NCBI RefSeq assembly: GCF_964019765.1
Contig: NZ_OZ026461.1
Coordinates: forward strand, 868,001 to 932,000
Direction of reading: 5' to 3'
DNA from: Spiroplasma endosymbiont of Panorpa germanica
GTDB taxonomy: Bacteria; Bacillota_I; Bacilli_A; Mycoplasmatales; Mycoplasmataceae
Length of the DNA stretch: 64,000 nt
The notes under the pieces were generated by a model. It was not told the DNA's origin. It saw only the letters and a list, made by a program, of their open reading frames with translations, and ran no database searches. The position numbers were made by a program, and so were the translations under genes. Positions within the stretch are counted from its first letter, which is position 1; each line of letters begins with the position of its first letter. Below, piece after piece: positions 53,936-64,000 of the stretch.

Positions 53936-54358
53936 GGTAGATCCAACTTTCCGTTAAAATAATATTTGTATTTGATAAATTATTTATTCATTGATTGATA
54001 AAGTTTCATTTTAAAAATGACCTCCAAATAACAACCGAGTTTCTCAATTCATACTTTCATAAACTGTAAATCTTTTTAAATTCTGAAACTATAGTGTAAT
54101 TATACATCACATTTATTCTATATTATTATTAAAATTAATAAAATAACTTTAAGATTCATTATCTATTTTTTAAAAGTGTTTTCATATTATATACAAGCAG
54201 AAGTTGGAGCAAGTTTCTTTTCGATTACTAGAGTTTTCAAAACTATTGGATTTGAATATTTTAATTTATTTTGAAATAGCATTTACAACTAAATTTTTAT
54301 GACTATAATTAACTTAATTCAAGATTAAAGAAAGGATCAAGAATGGAGTAAAAATAAT
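53936..54358. other. Divergent gap
   Basis: About 420 AT-rich bases between the ABC operon and a plus-strand gene. It must contain both promoters; no reading frame with a ribosome-binding site is seen. Confidence 0.4.
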
Positions 54359-54928
54359 ATGACAAATAAACTATTTTCTAGTATTATAATATCTTGAATT
54401 TTGCTGATGATTTTATTCAATTTGACTCTGGGATGAACCTTTGCATTGCAAGAAAATTTTAGATGGGAGTCAGTAGTGATTATGTTAATCACTTTGGGAA
54501 TATTATTATTGATGACTATTATTTATTTTTTTAGAAATTATGTTAGAAAATGCCCTAAGTCAATTAATAAAACCTATAACTTTTTTTTCATGAATATTGG
54601 TAAGTTTAAAATAAATCAAAAAATATTTTTTATGCTAATGTGAATTATTTCTGGTTTACTAACGGTGTGATCCTCTTCATTTACTTTATTTTTAACTTTT
54701 GCTTCAATAAATTTAATCACTATAAACAATTTGACAATTTATATGTTATTAGTAGTTGGATTAGCAAGTTAAGCATTTTTCATAACCGGTTCTATTTGAA
54801 TAATAGTAATCTTTCAAAAATCTTCTGACTTCTATAATGATGTAAGATTCGCATTCCTTTTGATGCCTTTTTTTGGATGAATTTATTTCTTTACATACCA
54901 ACCAACAAAAAGCGAACTTTCAATTTAG
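54359..54928 (+). pseudogene. Membrane protein interrupted by an in-frame TAA
   Basis: The frame opens at ATG 54359 after GGAG and reads 137 residues with four hydrophobic helices to TAA at 54770-54772. The same frame then continues 51 more sense codons, including one more helix (AFFITGSIWIIVIFQ), a tryptophan TGA and FFGWIYFFTYQPTKSELSI, before TAG at 54926 and a terminator. The continuation looks like the true C-terminus, so a single base change probably truncated the gene. Unrecognised family; plus-strand. Confidence 0.6.
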
Positions 54929-54973
54929 TTTTCCACTTTTTTTAACTGTGCTTCCCTAAATTAATCAGACATT

Positions 54974-55005
54974 AAAAACCCTTGAAAATTATTTCAAGAG
55001 TTTTT
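54974..55005 (+). terminator. Terminator after the interrupted membrane gene
   Basis: AAAAACCCTTGAAA / TTTCAAGAGTTTTT stem with one mismatch and a T5 run. Confidence 0.75.
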
Positions 55006-55105
55006 AAATTTGTCAGTATTTTTAACAATTAATAATTTGAAAAATAACTATTTTAATTTTTTAGCAAAGATAAAATAAGAGCACCATACAATAAATTGAT
55101 GTTCA

Positions 55106-55756
55106 TTATTTTTTTTGATAGTTTTTTTTATCAATAACTATTCAGTAAATTGATGAAACAATAGTTATTATAGTCAAGATCAAGGCTACAATATTTAATG
55201 GTAAATATTTATAATAACTTACCGATTGATTAATTGAATCTTTCAATATCTCAAGTTCTATCTTTAGTTTTTCAGTACTGAAAAAATCTTTTCCAAAAAT
55301 ATCAAATATTTGTTTTATGAAATTTTCATCAAAATTATTTTTATTCAAAGTTCCACAAAGAGCGATTAATATAAATAAATTGAAAAATGTGGAAACGTAG
55401 ATAAAAAGTCTTGCTCATTTAAGCTCTATACCATATCATGCAGAATGAAATGCCAGACATAACACACCCATAATTACGAAAAGAAACAACATAACCATTT
55501 TATGACCTAGCTTAAATAAATTATTCCCAAAATCTCAAATAAGATATCTATAAGATATAAATGCCTTATTGTAGATATATACATTTTGTACTATAAAACC
55601 GTTGAAAAAATCATCTTCAATATTTGGTAAATCTCTTATATAAATTTTGTCCTCTATCATTACTACAAAAAATGCAAAAGAAAGAATAAGTGAAGCTCCA
55701 ATAACGAACCATAAAATCACTACTCACTTGTCTTTTGATTTAATTAATTTTTCCAT
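55106..55756 (-). CDS. Paralogous membrane protein, triplet member 3
   Basis: Protein of 216 residues, function unknown. N-terminal helix (VVMILWFVIGASLILSFAFF), then IYIRDLPNIEDDFFNGFIVQN near 40-60, two further helices, a soluble stretch (FDENFIKQIFDIFGKDFFSTE) and a last helix before a basic tail. The DLP-x2-E-x-D-FFNGF motif and the four-helix layout are shared with the two genes just upstream. The three form one minus-strand group with gaps of 57 and 31 bases. Confidence 0.7.
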
Positions 55757-55813
55757 AATTTATTTATTCCTGTCTTCTTTTTTATTTATCACTTTATATT
55801 TATCCTATTTTTT

Positions 55814-56491
55814 CTAATCATCGTCTTGTTCATCTAAAAAGAAGATTTTATATATAAGTATTAGCACTATAATTAGCAAAGTTAAAAAACCTATAGTCAA
55901 CATTATAATCACGAAAGTTTGATATTTGTGATCATAAATCGACTCTAACCCTTTTACAGCATTGGCTATTTGTTCTTCAAGTTGTTCAGCTCCAACATTT
56001 TTAATTAGATAATTTTTCTCATAATTTCCAAAGATTATTTTTCTAAAAGTTACTTCAATAATATTAGGATTTAAGAAAAGTATTAATTGTACTAATATAT
56101 TTGTAATCAATATGAATGTGATTGATCCAAAAAATAAAATATGTTTCTCGGTTATCTTGTTTTGCTTTATGTCTTTTATTCAAATAAACTGAATCGAATT
56201 AATAACTAACAGCGGCAAAACTGTGATATAGCCGATTAATTCAAAATCAGTTATTGGCAGTTTTCCAAATGAAAATAACATTGACCCGGCAGTGAACGTA
56301 GTTAATTTTGTGCCTCTACCATCTTGATTCACAAAACCATTGAAATAATCACTTTCTACATTTGGAATATCCTCGAGAAAAACACTATCAAATGACATAA
56401 TTATAAACAAAATTGTTATTAGCAATGAAAATAATAATGACAAGGCAAGTATTACTGCAAATGCTATACTTAATTTTTTATCATACTTCAT
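55814..56491 (-). CDS. Paralogous membrane protein, triplet member 2
   Basis: Protein of 225 residues. After the first helix comes VFLEDIPNVESDYFNGFVNQD near 38-58, then a short outer loop, two helices, a soluble segment (FGNYEKNYLIKNVGAEQLEEQ), and a final helix ending in an acidic DEQDDD tail. It aligns along its length with members 1 and 3. No known family recognised. Confidence 0.7.
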
Positions 56492-56522
56492 AAATAGTTG
56501 TTCTCTCTATTGGAAAATCTCA

Positions 56523-57257
56523 TTATTTCCATTCTTCTAGTTTTTCTACTTGATTCTCCAGGTTTGATTTATTAATTATTTTCTTGGCAAGTAGTAAATT
56601 GAAAGTTATTGCATAAGTACCAAGAATTAAGCTAATTGATCCAAATACAGTTGAAGCAATGATTAACCCATCAGTTCTCGATTGATGCAAATCTTTTAAC
56701 CCATCAATAACTATTTTTGATTGTGCATTTAGTTCGTCAATACCTATTTTATCTATTAAAAATGTTTTATCAAAAGTTTCAAATAGTGTTTTATTAAAGA
56801 TTATTTCAAATAAATCACAATTCAAATAAGTGATGCAGTGGAAAAAATAAAATATTAGAAATCCTAGTGGTATACAAAATAAATAAATGTTTTCAATTCC
56901 CCAAATGCGAAATTCTTTTTTTCAGCTTTTCATTATTTTGAATACCGGGAAAAATCAAACAAGACACATCGGTAATACTAAAAGAACAAAAAAATCATAA
57001 TACTCATAAAAACCAGTTGTTGGAACTCAGGGACTAAAAGGCATTAAAATATTGTTTGGAAAGAAATAAAAATAATTAATATACTTTGAGTTTTGATTAA
57101 TAAATCCATTAAAAAAATCTTCATCAACCCCTGGTAGATCTTTAATGTCTATCACTTGTAATGAAAAATAAGCAACAAGAGACAGAATAGAAGTTAAGCT
57201 AATAAAAAAAGTTAGTAACCAAAAAAATATTAAATTGTGAGTTTTTAGTTTTTTCAT
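56523..57257 (-). CDS. Paralogous membrane protein, triplet member 1
   Basis: Protein of 244 residues, first of the triplet. IDIKDLPGVDEDFFNGFINQN near 36-56 follows the N-terminal helix; WVPTTGFYEYYDF and two aromatic helices come next. The soluble stretch TFDKTFLIDKIGIDELNAQSK corresponds to YEKNYLIKNVGAEQLEEQ in member 2. A last helix precedes a charged end. The FFNGF segment directly after helix 1 faces outside by the positive-inside rule. Confidence 0.7.
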
Positions 57258-57914
57258 TGTTCACCTATCTATTTTATTATATATATATTTTCAAATAAAA
57301 ACAATTAGACGGAAAAAAGATTTTAATAGAACCTCTAAAGTTTTGTAAAAATTCACCAAATTATAATCGAAAAATTATTTCGTTTACCTAAATAAAGCAA
57401 GGCTAATTTTAATTGTTAGGTAAAAATATTTTCAATGTAAAAGTAAAAACTGATTTTAGTGGATTGGCTTTTTAGTAATTGTAATTTAAACAATTATAAT
57501 TTTTGCATAACTGAAATTTTATCCATGGATTGCCTTAATTTATTAATCAATTTTCTTTCGCCATTTTGTTGAAGTAAGGTGTTGTAGTCCTCAGACAATA
57601 ATCATTTTTAATGATCTTAAGAAACTTTTTGGATAGTCAAAAGTTAATCGAAGCTAACAAAATATTTATTAGTTTTTTTATTATAGCCACAAGCAACATA
57701 TTGAAGTTTAAATATTTGATGATAATTCGATGCTAATTTAAATTGTTCTAAATTTTATTACGAGATATTTTTATAATTTTAATCAAACCATTAATAAATT
57801 GAAAGTTTATGTAAATAACGAATTCAACTAAAGATTGGTATAAAGTTACATAAAACAACCGAATTAACACTCTCAAAACATAAACTTCTATAATTTTCCA
57901 AAAAGCACAAAAGC
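57258..57914. other. AT-rich gap without a gene
   Basis: About 650 bases upstream of the membrane triplet and downstream of the beta-glucoside operon. Short frames only; no ribosome-binding site with a frame. Possibly a fully decayed gene. Confidence 0.45.
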
Positions 57915-57952
57915 AAAAACCAAGAATTTATTTTCATAAATTCTTGGTTTTT
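57915..57952 (-). terminator. Terminator of the beta-glucoside operon
   Basis: AAAAACCAAGAATTTA / TAAATTCTTGGTTTTT stem with T-run, abutting the permease stop codon. Confidence 0.9.
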
Positions 57953-60253
57953 TTAAACTCCATAATTTAAATTAAGAGACTTTATTTTTTGATCATATTT
58001 TTTAACAATTTTAGTTTTAGTTTGATCATTTTTAAATTCTAAATTATTCAAAATTTCATTAATTTCATCCCCTCATTGGTTTTGATAATCGCTTAATTGT
58101 TGCAGTGACAAGTCAATATCAACTGTTATTATTTCTTTTTTCTCTTCAAAACTTGTTAACAAAGTTTGATTTTTTTCACTAAGATTTTTTTGCTTTTTAA
58201 GCTTAGTTATTTTTTCTTTATTTTTTTGATCTGCTAAGATTTTAGCTTCAAGTAGTTCAATAAAACTAGTTTGTTGTTGAATTTTTTCACTAACAGAATT
58301 TAAGCTATTTTGATTATCTTCACTTAATTCTTTAACAACTTTGCTTAAGTGTTTATTTAAACTAACAACACTTTTGTACTCATCTGCACGTTCACGATAT
58401 GTTAGTAAAGTAAACAATAAGGCTAACCCAACAACTCCAGCTCCCAGGGCTAAATAAATCCAAATATTTGTCAAACTATTGAAACCTAATGCAGAGAACA
58501 CCCCATTACCTGTATAGTTGTTCATCTCTAAGTTAATTAGACCAGCAATAAATCCTCCGATTCCTGCAGCTGTACAAGCACTAATAAATGGTTTTCCTTT
58601 TGGCAAAGTAATCGCATATAATGCTGGTTCAGTAATTCCAAAAACAGTTGCTATTGGGAAAATTCCATAAGCATTTCTTTTAAAGACTAAATCTTTACTA
58701 CGAATGGCAGCTCCCAATACTGCTCCACCCTGACCAAATGCAGCAAGCCCAACACATACAAAGTAGATTGAAGCTTCACCTGTGTTAATCATTGATTGCA
58801 TAACAATTGTTGATAAAGCTAAATGCGCTCCAGTTAATACAAGTGGTTGTAATAAGAAGGCAACCAGAAGTGGTCCGATTCCAAAAGGAATTTTTAGTGA
58901 TACCAAAACCCCTTTTGCTAAGATTTCTTCAAATAAAGTTACAAAAGGTCCAACCACGAAGAATGCAACACTAATTGTGACTCCAACACTTACAATTGGA
59001 GTAAAAATATTTGAGACACTGTCAGGCATTCATTTTTCGACTCAGCGATTTAAGTAAGCGTAGCCAATCACAGCAATAATATAAATTAATACTGAATTTT
59101 CATATCCTTTTCAACTAATACTGCGATCACCAAAAACATTAGCAATAATTGGTCATTCAACCCCAAATAATAGTCGACTTGATAATGTTAAACAAATTAG
59201 TAACGCTAATATTGGATTAGCATCAAAATATTTAGCGGTGGTGTATCCAAAAAATACTCCCAAAAGCATAAATCCAACTCGTGAATTAATAATTAAGAAT
59301 GCTGAGAACGGATCTAATGTTCCTAAACCTTCTCATCCTGGTTGTGCTCAACCTAGTTGTTGGAATAAGGCGGCCACCCCACTGCTTAGTCCAGTGTAAA
59401 ACATTAGTGGCAAACATGGAACAACAACCGCCACCACAAATTGTAATAAGCGACGATATCAAACAACCTTAGTCTTATTGGCTGTTGGTATATTTTTAAT
59501 ACTTGCTTTTAAAATTTCATCTAAGGAGTTTTTAACTTTACGAACCTCAGAACCGATTACAATTTGTAATTCGCTTCCATTCCAAACCAATCCTTTTACT
59601 AGTTCATTTTTACTAATAGATTCAGTATCAACTTTATCTTTATCTAAAATAGTAAATCTTAATCGAGTTAAACAGTTACGATAATCACTAAAGTTTTCTT
59701 GACCTCCAACTAGATTTAAAAATGAGCCCGCACTTTCATTAATAACCTTGGCTTTTAAAACCGACTTTTTAATATTGGTTTCATCAGCTTTTAAAGTTAG
59801 TGAACCAATAATTGTTCCAGCTTTTACTGTACCGTTTGTTATTGATTTTGTCAATTGATATTTTTTTAAAATATCATCTTCAATTACTAAAGCAGTTTGT
59901 GATGAGATTTTTTTAGTTTTTAATAACTTCAAATCAACATCAACTACTTTTTCTTGAGCGACAAATTTATCATTGACATTTTTGTAAAGATTAAATCCTT
60001 GCCCGTTTAGTTTGACTGTGTCAATACCAATGTGCATCAACAAATTAATATCATCATTTTGAAAATAAATGGCGTGTTTAGTTTCAAAAATCATTGGAAT
60101 AGTTCCAGATTCAAAAACCGGATAAAAAGTATTGTTAGTTGGAGTGATACAAAATCCATCACCAAGACTTTTACTTGAAAAAGCTTGATCATCCATGGCA
60201 CTAATATCATTAATAACACCATCACAAGGTGCTAGTAGTTTAATTGTCTTCAT
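57953..60253 (-). CDS. PTS system, beta-glucoside-type IIABC permease
   Basis: Permease of 766 residues with all domains in one chain in the order IIA, IIB, IIC. Residues 1-150 are a glucose-type IIA with the two active-site histidines H60 (TKHAIYF) and H74 (LMHIGIDTVKLNG). Residues ~175-255 are IIB with phosphocysteine C194 (NCLTRLRF). The IIC core follows, with GITEPALYAITLPKGKPF. A charged, coiled-coil-like tail of ~115 residues ends the protein. BglP-type permeases usually run IIB-IIC-IIA, so the leading IIA is a rearranged order. The start overlaps the stop of the phospho-glucosidase gene (TAATG), so the two are translated together. Confidence 0.88.
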
Positions 60254-61707
60254 TACAATCCCTCCTTTATAGAAGTATCCCCATTTGATTTAATTACTTT
60301 TTTGTATCATTCAAATGATGTTTTTTTAATTCTTTTTTTAGTTCCGTTTCCATAATCATCTTGGTCAACATAAACTAAACCGTAACGTTTTGACATTTGA
60401 TGAGTGGAGAAGGAAATAATATCTAAAGCGGATCAAGTTAAATAACCTCAGCACTCAACACCTTCACTTACCGCTGACTTGATTTGATCAATATGATCTT
60501 TCATATACTTAATTCGATAGTGATCGTTTACAACTTTTAAATCAGGATTATCCTCTTTAACTCCGATGCCATTTTCTAAAATGAATAACGGTTTTTGATA
60601 GCGATCATATAAATCTAACATGGCGATTTTTAAACCAACTGGATCCACTTGTCAGCCCCAATCAGTTTTTTCTAAATACTCATTAACCCCAGTAGCAGCG
60701 ACATTTCCTCCAGTAACTTTCATATCGTCGCGATAAGTCGCAGTTCCCGAAGAGTAATAACTAAAGCCAATAAAATCTGCATTGTAATTTTTTATTAATC
60801 CCAATTCTTCTGGAGTAGTTTTTAATGTAACCTTGAGTTGATTAAATAAATCTGTTGCATACCAAGGGTACTCTCCTTTTAAAAATACATCAGCAAAAAA
60901 ATAATTTTCTTTTTGCATTTTTTTATAGTTTTCTAAAACATCTAATGGATGACAAGTCAGTGGGTAAGATAACATTCACCCAAGCATAGTTCCAAATTTA
61001 TTTTCACAATCAATTTCTTTTCCCAATTTAATAACTTTGGCATTGGCAACAAACTGATTATGAAAAGCATTATAAGATTGATTAACTAAATCTTTGGTGT
61101 CATCATATATTGCTGTATTGTCAAAGCCCAAATGATTAAATTCATTGAAAGGCACTCAGTATTGAACCTTGCCCTTAAATCTTTTCATCACACTAGTTGC
61201 ATAGTTAACAAAGAAGTCAATAACTTTTTTATTATTTCAGCCACCATAATTTTGGGCAATCCCTAATGGAATTTCATTATGCTGGAGAGTGAATAAAACT
61301 TTAATATCATACTTTAAACATTCGTTAACAACATTTTCATAAAACTTTAAACCAGCTTCGTTAGGTTTGTCTTCATCTCCGTTAGGAAAAATTCGCGTTC
61401 ATGCAATTGACATTCTAAATATTTTTAATCCTAACTCCGATAAGATTTTAATATCTTCTTTATAAGTCTTGTAAAATCCAATTCCATTTCTTTTTGGAAA
61501 GTAATAGTCGTTGACTGGGTCTAAGTACTTAGCTATTTTTTCTTGAGTCATTGTAATTCCTTCGATGACATTATTAACATCAAAATTTTTATCAATCGGT
61601 CAAGCATCAGCAGTTGAAATTCCTTTGCCATCAACGTTAGTGTAACCCTCTGCTTGATTGGCAGCAATTCCAGCTCCTCATAAAAAATCTTTTTTTAATT
61701 CTTTCAT
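60253..61707 (-). CDS. GH1 6-phospho-beta-glucosidase
   Basis: Cytoplasmic hydrolase of 484 residues that splits 6-phospho-beta-glucosides delivered by the following PTS. It opens KKDFLWGAGIAANQAEGYTN, and GIGFYKTYKEDIKILSELGL and FRMSIAWTRIFPNG are family blocks. The acid/base glutamate is in VPFNEFNH near 188 and the nucleophile in LFILENGIG near 370; WGYLTWSALDIISFST near 425 is the aglycone and phosphate region. Length is normal. It is the first gene of the two-gene operon. Confidence 0.9.
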
Positions 61708-61777
61708 TTCATCACCCAATTAAATTATTACTCCAAAATTGTTTTAAAATTTAAAAAGATTTTATTGGGAAAAAGTT

Positions 61778-61801
61778 TTGCATATTGCAACTTGTTGTCA
61801 A
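61778..61801 (-). promoter_or_regulatory. Promoter/operator region of the beta-glucoside operon
   Basis: A perfect -35 box TTGACA (61796-61801) lies next to the palindrome TTGCA-TAT-TGCAA (61778-61790) within the spacer. The palindrome is placed where a bound repressor would block RNA polymerase; the RpiR gene just upstream is the natural candidate. The -10 box is not clear. Confidence 0.45.
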
Positions 61802-61806
61802 AAAAA

Positions 61807-62610
61807 CTAGAGTAAGAATGTTGGTTCATTTCCTCTAGTTATTTTTGAATTAATGATATTAATTATTTGTTGGTTAATGTAGTTAAAATAAATTTCTTTG
61901 TAGTTGCTATCAAATCGTGAATCCACAGGATCAATGATAATAATTTTATCACGAGCAATGTTTTCAAACTTTTTTGATTGTGATAGTGAACAAATCACAT
62001 AAACATTTTCTGGCCAATGAACGTTAGCAAACACTTTCATTAAATACTCATTGTCAACTCCTGATACATAAATAATCATAATGTCGTTGACTTTCATTTT
62101 TTTTATTACAAAAGAAAAAGTTTTTTTGTTTTTAGGATTCCAGCAAGGCTTGTCAATTGAAAGTAAGTACTCATTCAAACCTTCACTAACATTAATATTT
62201 TCATAACTTGAGAGTAAATAAATATCTTCGGCTTTAATTACGGCTTCTGCTAAATTAACAATTTTATTTATTTGGTGGTTAATGTTTTGGATTTGTTCAA
62301 TAAAAGTTTTATGAAACTCTTTAAATATTTCATCGCTTGTTGTTGGAGTGATAATACTATTTTGATTTAAAGTAATTTTTTCAACTTCTAATTTCAAGAC
62401 AATAATAAAATCTTTATATCCTGAAAATCCAAGACTCTGACAAAATCTAGTTATTGAAGACTTGTTTGTAAAACAACCAGAAGCTACATCTGAAATACTC
62501 ATGTCTCCAACTTGATGTACATTTTGTAGTAAAAAAATCGCCACGGTTTTATAGAGCGTATTTTTATCTAGGTTTTTGTATTTATTTAAATCTTCTAAAA
62601 CTTGTCGCAT
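61807..62610 (-). CDS. RpiR-family regulator of the beta-glucoside genes
   Basis: Regulator of 267 residues. The N-terminal helix-turn-helix reads MSISDVASGCFTNKSSITRFCQSLGFSGYKDF near 37-68. The C-terminal half has a SIS-like layout (AEDIYLLSSYENINVSEGLNEYL), but the usual GxGxS loop is replaced by SSYEN, so the sugar-phosphate site may be changed. It lies 12 bases after the aquaglyceroporin-like gene and just before the glucosidase. Confidence 0.82.
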   Translation of the reverse strand: MRQVLEDLNKYKNLDKNTLYKTVAIFLLQNVHQVGDMSISDVASGCFTNKSSITRFCQSLGFSGYKDFIIVLKLEVEKITLNQNSIITPTTSDEIFKEFHKTFIEQIQNINHQINKIVNLAEAVIKAEDIYLLSSYENINVSEGLNEYLLSIDKPCWNPKNKKTFSFVIKKMKVNDIMIIYVSGVDNEYLMKVFANVHWPENVYVICSLSQSKKFENIARDKIIIIDPVDSRFDSNYKEIYFNYINQQIINIINSKITRGNEPTFLL

Positions 62611-62622
62611 ATATTCAATCCC

Positions 62623-63378
62623 TTATAAAATTAGTAAAAATATTGTACCCATAATAATTGCTGCCAATAATGGAGCCGCTACGGGGATTCATGCATATTT
62701 TCAATCTGCTTTTATTTTACCCTTAATTGGTAATAAATGATACATCACTCGCATTGTTAAATCCCGAGTTGGAGAAATAGCTGAACCAGTTGTTCCTGAA
62801 AACGACAATCCAATTGCTAAAATAGCTATAAAGGTAAAAATGAATGATGTTTGAGGATTTAAAACATCATTGAAATTAAAAATGATAAAAACATAAACAA
62901 TTAAAAAAATTATCGTGGCTAAAAATTCAGAAGCAAAACTAAAAAAGTTATTATAGTTTTTAGCAGCTGAGCAAAAACTCATTTTCAAGTAAAATGATTC
63001 TTCAGATTTAGCAGTTATAGTCATATTAACTCAATAGATCATTATCACTACTAGTTGTCCAAGAATATATCCCAAAATTTGGGCCACTAAAAATATTGAG
63101 ATCAACCAATAAGAGGGAAAGTATTTTAATCAGTCCATAAAAATAAAAGCAAAAGTAATGGCAAAGTTTAGATGACTGACTCCACCAAGCATTAAACCAA
63201 CAACAATTCCAATAGTAATTCCACTCGCCCATCCAAAAGCAACTTGCAATAAGTTTGATTTAACATTGCGACCATACGAATCTTTTAAAAAAGTATTGGC
63301 CATAATTCCATTACCAATGGCTACCAGTAGAAAACTACCAACAAATTCACTTAAAAAATAAACATCCCAATTTGTCAT
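62623..63378 (-). CDS. MIP-family aquaglyceroporin-like channel with altered NPA motifs
   Basis: Membrane channel of 251 residues with six helices and two half-helices, as in GlpF. The first pore motif is HLNFAITFAF (NFA for NPA) near 70. The second is SAISPTRDLTMR (SPT for NPA, but retaining the arginine of the selectivity filter) near 220. FVGSFLLVAIGNGIMAN and FASEFLATIIFLIVYVF are the paired E-bearing helices. Both NPA prolines or alanines are changed, so the pore may admit a different solute. It starts the run into the RpiR and beta-glucoside genes. Confidence 0.75.
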
Positions 63379-63438
63379 GATAACCTCCGTTAAATTAATT
63401 ATATAATTTTGGGTAAAATAATAAGTTAATTGAAAAGT

Positions 63439-63477
63439 AAAAACAACTAATTGCCCAAGTGGGAACTAGTTGTTTTT
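63439..63477 (-). terminator. Terminator of the partial gene at the right edge
   Basis: AAAAACAACTA / TAGTTGTTTTT stem with T-run on the minus strand. Confidence 0.85.
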
Positions 63478-63494
63478 ATTGAAGCTTTAAAAAG

Positions 63495-64000
63495 TTAATA
63501 AATAGTTCTTGAAGCTTTCAATATTTTCTCAAAATCAAAATCTCAAACTATGGGCCTTTTTTTTATATTATCAAAAAAGAAATCTAAAAATTCTATGCAA
63601 CTTTCATAAATGAAATTCTTATTTTTTGAATAATCAACAATGAATGTAGTGTAATGACTTTTATGATCATTTTTAGCATAACTCAGAGAAGAATCAAAAT
63701 CTGATTTAAAAAAAGGTAATATGTATAATAAAGGTAATTGTACTTGCTTTGCTGTTTTTAATTTAAAAATAGATCCTATACCATGTGGTGGTTGGGTCTC
63801 AATTTGAAAAGCATTGATGGAATTTTTGTAATAATTTAAATTACTTAAAAAACGATCAAAGTTTTGCTTTACCTCCTCTGTTTCATTTTCCAAATTAAAC
63901 AGACTTGAAAATCAGCTATCATCAATTTCAATACTCTTAATTGCATTTTTGTAATCTTCAAAATGGTCTTCTTTCAATTTAAAAATTTGAAAAAGAAACA
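63495..64000 (-). CDS. Unrecognised cytoplasmic protein, 5' end outside window
   Basis: The frame is open from the right edge to TAA at 63495-63497 (168 codons visible), reading through two TGA tryptophans. The product is soluble, rich in phenylalanine, lysine and aspartate, with QFQIETQPPHGIGSIFKL-like and HYTTFIVDYSKNKNFIYESC segments. No motif was recognised. Its start lies beyond base 64000. Confidence 0.65.

Overview
The window reads as the chromosome of a wall-less mollicute of the Mesoplasma/Entomoplasma/Spiroplasma lineage. The DNA is very AT-rich. TGA must be read as tryptophan throughout: almost every recognisable protein continues in frame through TGA codons, and a standard-code reading breaks them into pieces. 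Lipoproteins with a lipobox cysteine and PTS sugar systems dominate. No rRNA, tRNA, CRISPR array or insertion sequence was recognised. Nearly all genes lie on the minus strand; the plus-strand exceptions are a tiny membrane protein (26.6 kb), a peroxiredoxin (51.2 kb) and a nonsense-interrupted membrane protein (54.4 kb).

Layout. 0-8.1 kb: lipoprotein array A, three intact ~598-residue copies plus one relic, in 2,281-base units that each carry a decayed tail of the neighbouring PTS gene. 8.2-11.1 kb: a glucose-family PTS operon (lipoprotein, IIC, IIB). 11.2-12.6 kb: the infC-rpmI-rplT operon with promoter, leader and terminator. 12.7-14.5 kb: a small lipoprotein and a three-gene membrane operon whose last product resembles the C-terminal region of phage minor capsid proteins. 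14.6-22.4 kb: lipoprotein array B, three ~580-residue copies in ~2.93 kb units, with decayed copies of the capsid-like operon and of a mupG 3' end between them. 22.4-26.5 kb: PTS IIB-IIA-IIC-mupG. 27.1-28.9 kb: a lipoprotein. 29.0-40.0 kb: a sugar-salvage cluster: IIA, mupG, IIB, IIC, a membrane protein, mupG, a NagK-type kinase, an RpiR regulator, murP, murQ, a small membrane protein and a TauE-type anion exporter. 40.2-44.1 kb: PAP2 phosphatase, lipoprotein, msrA. 44.3-50.6 kb: lipoprotein array E (a relic and two copies) and a further lipoprotein. 51.2-57.3 kb: peroxiredoxin, an ABC exporter and three tandem paralogous membrane proteins of unknown function. 57.9-63.4 kb: a beta-glucoside operon (aquaglyceroporin-like protein, RpiR regulator, GH1 phospho-glucosidase, IIABC permease). 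The right edge cuts an unrecognised gene.

The most interesting biology is a near-complete pathway for using peptidoglycan sugars in a lineage that has no cell wall. MurP-type and lactose-type PTS would import MurNAc or MurNAc-containing disaccharides as 6-phosphates. Three MupG-family hydrolases would split them, the kinase would rescue GlcNAc, and MurQ would yield GlcNAc-6P plus D-lactate. A co-transcribed TauE-type carrier could export the lactate. This suggests feeding on wall fragments of other bacteria, for example in an insect gut.

Eleven large lipoproteins (about 20 kb, 31% of the window) share one architecture and a lipobox cysteine at exactly residue 24. They have expanded by tandem duplication that left datable gene fragments between copies. 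Other leads are the capsid-like membrane protein, the paralogous membrane triplet, a PTS permease with a dead IIB domain, and PTS IIC proteins with long charged tails. All functions are assigned from residues visible in the translations; no database search was possible.
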